NCBI RefSeq assembly: GCF_002224265.1 | Contig: NZ_CP012881.1 | Coordinates: 1 to 64,000 of the forward strand | Source: Vibrio vulnificus NBRC 15645 = ATCC 27562 | GTDB lineage: Bacteria; Pseudomonadota; Gammaproteobacteria; Enterobacterales; Vibrionaceae | Direction of reading: 5' to 3' | DNA length: 64,000 nt | Shown here: positions 12,301 to 21,300 of the stretch, in pieces | Layout: each line of letters begins with the position of its first letter | How positions within the stretch are numbered: the first letter of the stretch is position 1 | The notes under the pieces: generated by a model | What the model was told of the DNA's origin: nothing | Seen by the model: the letters and a program-made list of their open reading frames with translations, nothing else | Databases searched by the model: none | Made by a program: the position numbers and the translations under genes

Positions 12301-15300
12301 GCCAACATTCATCTCATTGAACGCACTGTTCGCCACGAACGTCCACGCGCCATTGGCGTCGATGCTGAACGTGCCGTTGGTGCCTTCGATGGTCTTCGCG
12401 GTGAAGCTGTTGTCGGTGTTGTCCACATCTTCTGAGGTCAAGGTGCCGCTCAAGGTCAACGCCGCATCGGTTTCATCCGCCACGACCGCTGTGTCGCCTG
12501 CGATCGTCGCCGCATCGTTCGTGCCATTGATGGTCACTTTCACGACTTGCGGTGTGCCGTCTACCGACGTCACCGTGAAGCTTTCTACTTTGCTGTCGCC
12601 AACATTCATCTCATTGAACGCACTGTTCGCCACGAACGTCCACGCGCCATTGGCGTCGATGCTGAACGTGCCGTTGGTGCCTTCGATGGTCTTCGCGGTG
12701 AAGCTGTTGTCGGTGTTGTCCACATCTTCTGAGGTCAAGGTGCCGCTCAAGGTCAACGCCGCATCGGTTTCATCCGCCACGACCGCTGTGTCGCCTGCGA
12801 TCGTCGCCGCATCGTTCGTGCCATTGATGGTCACTTTCACGACTTGCGGTGTGCCGTCTACCGACGTCACCGTGAAGCTTTCTACTTTGCTGTCGCCAAC
12901 ATTCATCTCATTGAACGCACTGTTCGCCACGAACGTCCACGCGCCATTGGCGTCGATGCTGAACGTGCCGTTGGTGCCTTCGATGGTCTTCGCGGTGAAG
13001 CTGTTGTCGGTGTTGTCCACATCTTCTGAGGTCAAGGTGCCGCTCAAGGTCAACGCCGCATCGGTTTCATCCGCCACGACCGCTGTGTCGCCTGCGATCG
13101 TCGCCGCATCGTTCGTGCCATTGATGGTCACTTTCACGACTTGCGGTGTGCCGTCTACCGACGTCACCGTGAAGCTTTCTACTTTGCTGTCGCCAACATT
13201 CATCTCATTGAACGCACTGTTCGCCACGAACGTCCACGCGCCATTGGCGTCGATGCTGAACGTGCCGTTGGTGCCTTCGATGGTCTTCGCGGTGAAGCTG
13301 TTGTCGGTGTTGTCCACATCTTCTGAGGTCAAGGTGCCGCTCAAGGTCAACGCCGCATCGGTTTCATCCGCCACGACCGCTGTGTCGCCTGCGATCGTCG
13401 CCGCATCGTTCGTGCCATTGATGGTCACTTTCACGACTTGCGGTGTGCCGTCTACCGACGTCACCGTGAAGCTTTCTACTTTGCTGTCGCCAACATTCAT
13501 CTCATTGAACGCACTGTTCGCCACGAACGTCCACGCGCCATTGGCGTCGATGCTGAACGTGCCGTTGGTGCCTTCGATGGTCTTCGCGGTGAAGCTGTTG
13601 TCGGTGTTGTCCACATCTTCTGAGGTCAAGGTGCCGCTCAAGGTCAACGCCGCATCGGTTTCATCCGCCACGACCGCTGTGTCGCCTGCGATCGTCGCCG
13701 CATCGTTCGTGCCATTGATGGTCACTTTCACGACTTGCGGTGTGCCGTCTACCGACGTCACCGTGAAGCTTTCTACTTTGCTGTCGCCAACATTCATCTC
13801 ATTGAACGCACTGTTCGCCACGAACGTCCACGCGCCATTGGCGTCGATGCTGAACGTGCCGTTGGTGCCTTCGATGGTCTTCGCGGTGAAGCTGTTGTCG
13901 GTGTTGTCCACATCTTCTGAGGTCAAGGTGCCGCTCAAGGTCAACGCCGCATCGGTTTCATCCGCCACGACCGCTGTGTCGCCTGCGATCGTCGCCGCAT
14001 CGTTCGTGCCATTGATGGTCACTTTCACGACTTGCGGTGTGCCGTCTACCGACGTCACCGTGAAGCTTTCTACTTTGCTGTCGCCAACATTCATCTCATT
14101 GAACGCACTGTTCGCCACGAACGTCCACGCGCCATTGGCGTCGATGCTGAACGTGCCGTTGGTGCCTTCGATGGTCTTCGCGGTGAAGCTGTTGTCGGTG
14201 TTGTCCACATCTTCTGAGGTCAAGGTGCCGCTCAAGGTCAACGCCGCATCGGTTTCATCCGCCACGACCGCTGTGTCGCCTGCGATCGTCGCCGCATCGT
14301 TCGTGCCATTGATGGTCACTTTCACGACTTGCGGTGTGCCGTCTACCGACGTCACCGTGAAGCTTTCTACTTTGCTGTCGCCAACATTCATCTCATTGAA
14401 CGCACTGTTCGCCACGAACGTCCACGCGCCATTGGCGTCGATGCTGAACGTGCCGTTGGTGCCTTCGATGGTCTTCGCGGTGAAGCTGTTGTCGGTGTTG
14501 TCCACATCTTCTGAGGTCAAGGTGCCGCTCAAGGTCAACGCCGCATCGGTTTCATCCGCCACGACCGCTGTGTCGCCTGCGATCGTCGCCGCATCGTTCG
14601 TGCCATTGATGGTCACTTTCACGACTTGCGGTGTGCCGTCTACCGACGTCACCGTGAAGCTTTCTACTTTGCTGTCGCCAACATTCATCTCATTGAACGC
14701 ACTGTTCGCCACGAACGTCCACGCGCCATTGGCGTCGATGCTGAACGTGCCGTTGGTGCCTTCGATGGTCTTCGCGGTGAAGCTGTTGTCGGTGTTGTCC
14801 ACATCTTCTGAGGTCAAGGTGCCGCTCAAGGTCAACGCCGCATCGGTTTCATCCGCCACGACCGCTGTGTCGCCTGCGATCGTCGCCGCATCGTTCGTGC
14901 CATTGATGGTCACTTTCACGACTTGCGGTGTGCCGTCTACCGACGTCACCGTGAAGCTTTCTACTTTGCTGTCGCCAACATTCATCTCATTGAACGCACT
15001 GTTCGCCACGAACGTCCACGCGCCATTGGCGTCGATGCTGAACGTGCCGTTGGTGCCTTCGATGGTCTTCGCGGTGAAGCTGTTGTCGGTGTTGTCCACA
15101 TCTTCTGAGGTCAAGGTGCCGCTCAAGGTCAACGCCGCATCGGTTTCATCCGCCACGACCGCTGTGTCGCCTGCGATCGTCGCCGCATCGTTCGTGCCAT
15201 TGATGGTCACTTTCACGACTTGCGGTGTGCCGTCTACCGACGTCACCGTGAAGCTTTCTACTTTGCTGTCGCCAACATTCATCTCATTGAACGCACTGTT

Positions 15301-18300
15301 CGCCACGAACGTCCACGCGCCATTGGCGTCGATGCTGAACGTGCCGTTGGTGCCTTCGATGGTCTTCGCGGTGAAGCTGTTGTCGGTGTTGTCCACATCT
15401 TCTGAGGTCAAGGTGCCGCTCAAGGTCAACGCCGCATCGGTTTCATCCGCCACGACCGCTGTGTCGCCTGCGATCGTCGCCGCATCGTTCGTGCCATTGA
15501 TGGTCACTTTCACGACTTGCGGTGTGCCGTCTACCGACGTCACCGTGAAGCTTTCTACTTTGCTGTCGCCAACATTCATCTCATTGAACGCACTGTTCGC
15601 CACGAACGTCCACGCGCCATTGGCGTCGATGCTGAACGTGCCGTTGGTGCCTTCGATGGTCTTCGCGGTGAAGCTGTTGTCGGTGTTGTCCACATCTTCT
15701 GAGGTCAAGGTGCCGCTCAAGGTCAACGCCGCATCGGTTTCATCCGCCACGACCGCTGTGTCGCCTGCGATCGTCGCCGCATCGTTCGTGCCATTGATGG
15801 TCACTTTCACGACTTGCGGTGTGCCGTCTACCGACGTCACCGTGAAGCTTTCTACTTTGCTGTCGCCAACATTCATCTCATTGAACGCACTGTTCGCCAC
15901 GAACGTCCACGCGCCATTGGCGTCGATGCTGAACGTGCCGTTGGTGCCTTCGATGGTCTTCGCGGTGAAGCTGTTGTCGGTGTTGTCCACATCTTCTGAG
16001 GTCAAGGTGCCGCTCAAGGTCAACGCCGCATCGGTTTCATCCGCCACGACCGCTGTGTCGCCTGCGATCGTCGCCGCATCGTTCGTGCCATTGATGGTCA
16101 CTTTCACGACTTGCGGTGTGCCGTCTACCGACGTCACCGTGAAGCTTTCTACTTTGCTGTCGCCAACATTCATCTCATTGAACGCACTGTTCGCCACGAA
16201 CGTCCACGCGCCATTGGCGTCGATGCTGAACGTGCCGTTGGTGCCTTCGATGGTCTTCGCGGTGAAGCTGTTGTCGGTGTTGTCCACATCTTCTGAGGTC
16301 AAGGTGCCGCTCAAGGTCAACGCCGCATCGGTTTCATCCGCCACGACCGCTGTGTCGCCTGCGATCGTCGCCGCATCGTTCGTGCCATTGATGGTCACTT
16401 TCACGACTTGCGGTGTGCCGTCTACCGACGTCACCGTGAAGCTTTCTACTTTGCTGTCGCCAACATTCATCTCATTGAACGCACTGTTCGCCACGAACGT
16501 CCACGCGCCATTGGCGTCGATGCTGAACGTGCCGTTGGTGCCTTCGATGGTCTTCGCGGTGAAGCTGTTGTCGGTGTTGTCCACATCTTCTGAGGTCAAG
16601 GTGCCGCTCAAGGTCAACGCCGCATCGGTTTCATCCGCCACGACCGCTGTGTCGCCTGCGATCGTCGCCGCATCGTTCGTGCCATTGATGGTCACTTTCA
16701 CGACTTGCGGTGTGCCGTCTACCGACGTCACCGTGAAGCTTTCTACTTTGCTGTCGCCAACATTCATCTCATTGAACGCACTGTTCGCCACGAACGTCCA
16801 CGCGCCATTGGCGTCGATGCTGAACGTGCCGTTGGTGCCTTCGATGGTCTTCGCGGTGAAGCTGTTGTCGGTGTTGTCCACATCTTCTGAGGTCAAGGTG
16901 CCGCTCAAGGTCAACGCCGCATCGGTTTCATCCGCCACGACCGCTGTGTCGCCTGCGATCGTCGCCGCATCGTTCGTGCCATTGATGGTCACTTTCACGA
17001 CTTGCGGTGTGCCGTCTACCGACGTCACCGTGAAGCTTTCTACTTTGCTGTCGCCAACATTCATCTCATTGAACGCACTGTTCGCCACGAACGTCCACGC
17101 GCCATTGGCGTCGATGCTGAACGTGCCGTTGGTGCCTTCGATGGTCTTCGCGGTGAAGCTGTTGTCGGTGTTGTCCACATCTTCTGAGGTCAAGGTGCCG
17201 CTCAAGGTCAACGCCGCATCGGTTTCATCCGCCACGACCGCTGTGTCGCCTGCGATCGTCGCCGCATCGTTCGTGCCATTGATGGTCACTTTCACGACTT
17301 GCGGTGTGCCGTCTACCGACGTCACCGTGAAGCTTTCTACTTTGCTGTCGCCAACATTCATCTCATTGAACGCACTGTTCGCCACGAACGTCCACGCGCC
17401 ATTGGCGTCGATGCTGAACGTGCCGTTGGTGCCTTCGATGGTCTTCGCGGTGAAGCTGTTGTCGGTGTTGTCCACATCTTCTGAGGTCAAGGTGCCGCTC
17501 AAGGTCAACGCCGCATCGGTTTCATCCGCCACGACCGCTGTGTCGCCTGCGATCGTCGCCGCATCGTTCGTGCCATTGATGGTCACTTTCACGACTTGCG
17601 GTGTGCCGTCTACCGACGTCACCGTGAAGCTTTCTACTTTGCTGTCGCCAACATTCATCTCATTGAACGCACTGTTCGCCACGAACGTCCACGCGCCATT
17701 GGCGTCGATGCTGAACGTGCCGTTGGTGCCTTCGATGGTCTTCGCGGTGAAGCTGTTGTCGGTGTTGTCCACATCTTCTGAGGTCAAGGTGCCGCTCAAG
17801 GTCAACGCCGCATCGGTTTCATCCGCCACGACCGCTGTGTCGCCTGCGATCGTCGCCGCATCGTTCGTGCCATTGATGGTCACTTTCACGACTTGCGGTG
17901 TGCCGTCTACCGACGTCACCGTGAAGCTTTCTACTTTGCTGTCGCCAACATTCATCTCATTGAACGCACTGTTCGCCACGAACGTCCACGCGCCATTGGC
18001 GTCGATGCTGAACGTGCCGTTGGTGCCTTCGATGGTCTTCGCGGTGAAGCTGTTGTCGGTGTTGTCCACATCTTCTGAGGTCAAGGTGCCGCTCAAGGTC
18101 AACGCCGCATCGGTTTCATCCGCCACGACCGCTGTGTCGCCTGCGATCGTCGCCGCATCGTTCGTGCCATTGATGGTCACTTTCACGACTTGCGGTGTGC
18201 CGTCTACCGACGTCACCGTGAAGCTTTCTACTTTGCTGTCGCCAACATTCATCTCATTGAACGCACTGTTCGCCACGAACGTCCACGCGCCATTGGCGTC

Positions 18301-21300
18301 GATGCTGAACGTGCCGTTGGTGCCTTCGATGGTCTTCGCGGTGAAGCTGTTGTCGGTGTTGTCCACATCTTCTGAGGTCAAGGTGCCGCTCAAGGTCAAC
18401 GCCGCATCGGTTTCATCCGCCACGACCGCTGTGTCGCCTGCGATCGTCGCCGCATCGTTCGTGCCATTGATGGTCACTTTCACGACTTGCGGTGTGCCGT
18501 CTACCGACGTCACCGTGAAGCTTTCTACTTTGCTGTCGCCAACATTCATCTCATTGAACGCACTGTTCGCCACGAACGTCCACGCGCCATTGGCGTCGAT
18601 GCTGAACGTGCCGTTGGTGCCTTCGATGGTCTTCGCGGTGAAGCTGTTGTCGGTGTTGTCCACATCTTCTGAGGTCAAGGTGCCGCTCAAGGTCAACGCC
18701 GCATCGGTTTCATCCGCCACGACCGCTGTGTCGCCTGCGATCGTCGCCGCATCGTTCGTGCCGGTCACCGTGATGGTTAATGTCGTTTCGGCGGTCGCAC
18801 CTTGCTCGTCGGTCACGACCACAGGGATCGTGAGAACCTGGGTTTGTCCCTCAGATAAGCTGTCGTAAGACGACGCATCGAACGTGTAAGTGCCGTTCGC
18901 ATTCAGCGTCAAGCCTTCTACTGTTGAGTCGGTGCTGAACACCAAGCTCGCATCGTCACCCAGATCCACATCAGACGCACTGATGCTGCCTGTGATGGTC
19001 GCGTCTTCTTGAACCGCACCCGTTGCCGCTTCGGCCACTGGCGCATCGTTTGTACCCGTCACGGTGATGGTTAACGTCGTTGTGTCAGTCGCATTCTGGT
19101 CGTCTGTGACGGTCACTGGGATTTCAAGAACCAGTTTCTCGCCCGCTTCTAAGCTGTCGTAAGACGACGCATCGAAGCTGTAAGAACCGTCGGCATTCAG
19201 CGTCAAGCCTTCTACTGTTGAGTCGGTGCTGAACACCAAGCTCGCATCGTCACCCAGATCCACATCAGACGCACTGATGCTGCCTGTGATGGTCGCGTCT
19301 TCTTGAACCGCACCCGTTGCCGCTTCGGCCACTGGCGCATCGTTTGTACCCGTCACGGTGATGGTTAACGTCGTTGTGTCAGTCGCATTCTGGTCGTCTG
19401 TGACGGTCACTGGGATTTCAAGAACCAGTTTCTCGCCCGCTTCTAAGCTGTCGTAAGACGACGCATCGAAGCTGTAAGAACCGTCGGCATTCAGCGTCAA
19501 GCCTTCTACTGTTGAGTCGGTGCTGAACACCAAGCTCGCATCGTCACCCAGATCCACATCAGACGCACTGATGCTGCCTGTGATGGTCGCGTCTTCTTGA
19601 ACCGCACCCGTTGCCGCTTCGGCCACTGGCGCATCGTTTGTACCCGTCACGGTGATGGTTAACGTCGTTGTGTCAGTCGCATTCTGGTCGTCTGTGACGG
19701 TCACTGGGATTTCAAGAACCAGTTTCTCGCCCGCTTCTAAGCTGTCGTAAGACGACGCATCGAAGCTGTAAGAACCGTCGGCATTCAGCGTCAAGCCTTC
19801 TACTGTTGAGTCGGTGCTGAACACCAAGCTCGCATCGTCACCCAGATCCACATCAGACGCACTGATGCTGCCTGTGATGGTCGCGTCTTCTTGAACCGCA
19901 CCCGTTGCCGCTTCGGCCACTGGCGCATCGTTTGTACCCGTCACGGTGATGGTTAACGTCGTTGTGTCAGTCGCATTCTGGTCGTCTGTGACGGTCACTG
20001 GGATTTCAAGAACCAGTTTCTCGCCCGCTTCTAAGCTGTCGTAAGACGACGCATCGAAGCTGTAAGAACCGTCGGCATTCAGCGTCAAGCCTTCTACTGT
20101 TGAGTCGGTGCTGAACACCAAGCTCGCATCGTCACCCAGATCCACATCAGACGCACTGATGCTGCCTGTGATGGTCGCGTCTTCTTGAACCGCACCCGTT
20201 GCCGCTTCGGCCACTGGCGCATCGTTCACGCCATCGAACTTGATGGTCGCGAACGCTTCTTCCGAGTCAACCGTGCCGTCGTTCGCCGTCACGCCTAAGC
20301 GGTAATCGGTATCCGTCAGCGCATCATTCGCCAACGCCGTTTCGCCCGCCGCCGTTAAGGTCACGACGCCTGTCGCGCTGTCGATCGCGAAGTAACCATT
20401 GTCGTTGCCGCTGGTGATGCTGTAGGTGACATCATCGCCATCCAAGTCGCTCGCGGTGAAGGTCGCAACCGTGTCGCCTGCTTTCGCCACATTTTCAACT
20501 TGCGTGCTGCCCGTCGCCGTGTCGATCGTCGGTGCATCGTTTAATCTATGAACTGACTCACCTTTAGACGTGACTTCGTTACCTGCTGCATCAGTTGAAT
20601 TAACGGTAACTTCAAAAGCTGTGTCGACAGCAAGGTCTGAACCGCTTACTGATAGCTCCCACGAGCCGTCTTCAGAAACGCTACCTTTGTATTCGTTACC
20701 GTTAATGATTGCGGTAACAATATCTCCAGTTTTGATGTCACCACCCGTCGCTGAACCAGTCACTGTAATAGTCTGATTTTTCTCTGTTTCTGTAATCACA
20801 TCATCTGAAGTAATTGGATCAACAGAAACCGTACCAGCCTGCGCTGTTGTATCTAGAGTAAACGTTAGCGTGCTGCTGCCAGAAGTGTTTCCTGCTGCAT
20901 CGGTCTGACGAATGATGATGGTATTTTCGCCTTCCACTGGTGTTGGCGCGGTGGTTGTCCACTCACCATTGACAAAATACTCCACCGTCGCACCTTCTTC
21001 GGTGCCTGCAACGGTGAAATCACCTTTATTAGTGAGGAAGTCATCCGCCAAGCTGCCGCTGTCAATATCGAGAGAGATCTGCGGCGCATCTGGCGCTGTG
21101 GTATCGAGAGTAAACGTCAGCGTGCTGCTGCCAGAGGTGTTGCCTGCAGCATCTGTTTGACGAACGATGATCGTATTGTCGCCTTCCACTGGCGTTGGCG
21201 CGGTGGTTGTCCACTCACCATTGACAAAATACTCCACCGTCGCACCTTCTTCGGTGCCTGCAACGGTGAAATCACCTTTATTAGTGAGGAAGTCATCCGC

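Noticed and set aside
3637..18672. Fifty-one 61-codon plus-strand open frames spaced 297 bp apart
   Set aside because: Same shadow effect in another frame of the tandem repeat; not genes.
3303..18746. CRISPR-like regular spacing
   Set aside because: The whole 297-bp unit is identical with no unique spacers and it encodes a VCBS domain in frame; no cas genes are present.
3284..18868. Plus-strand open frame of about 5,194 codons
   Set aside because: It is the antisense of the 297-bp adhesin array. The period is a multiple of three and one antisense frame of the unit lacks stops, so the frame stays open in every identical copy. The product has no domain character and no start context.
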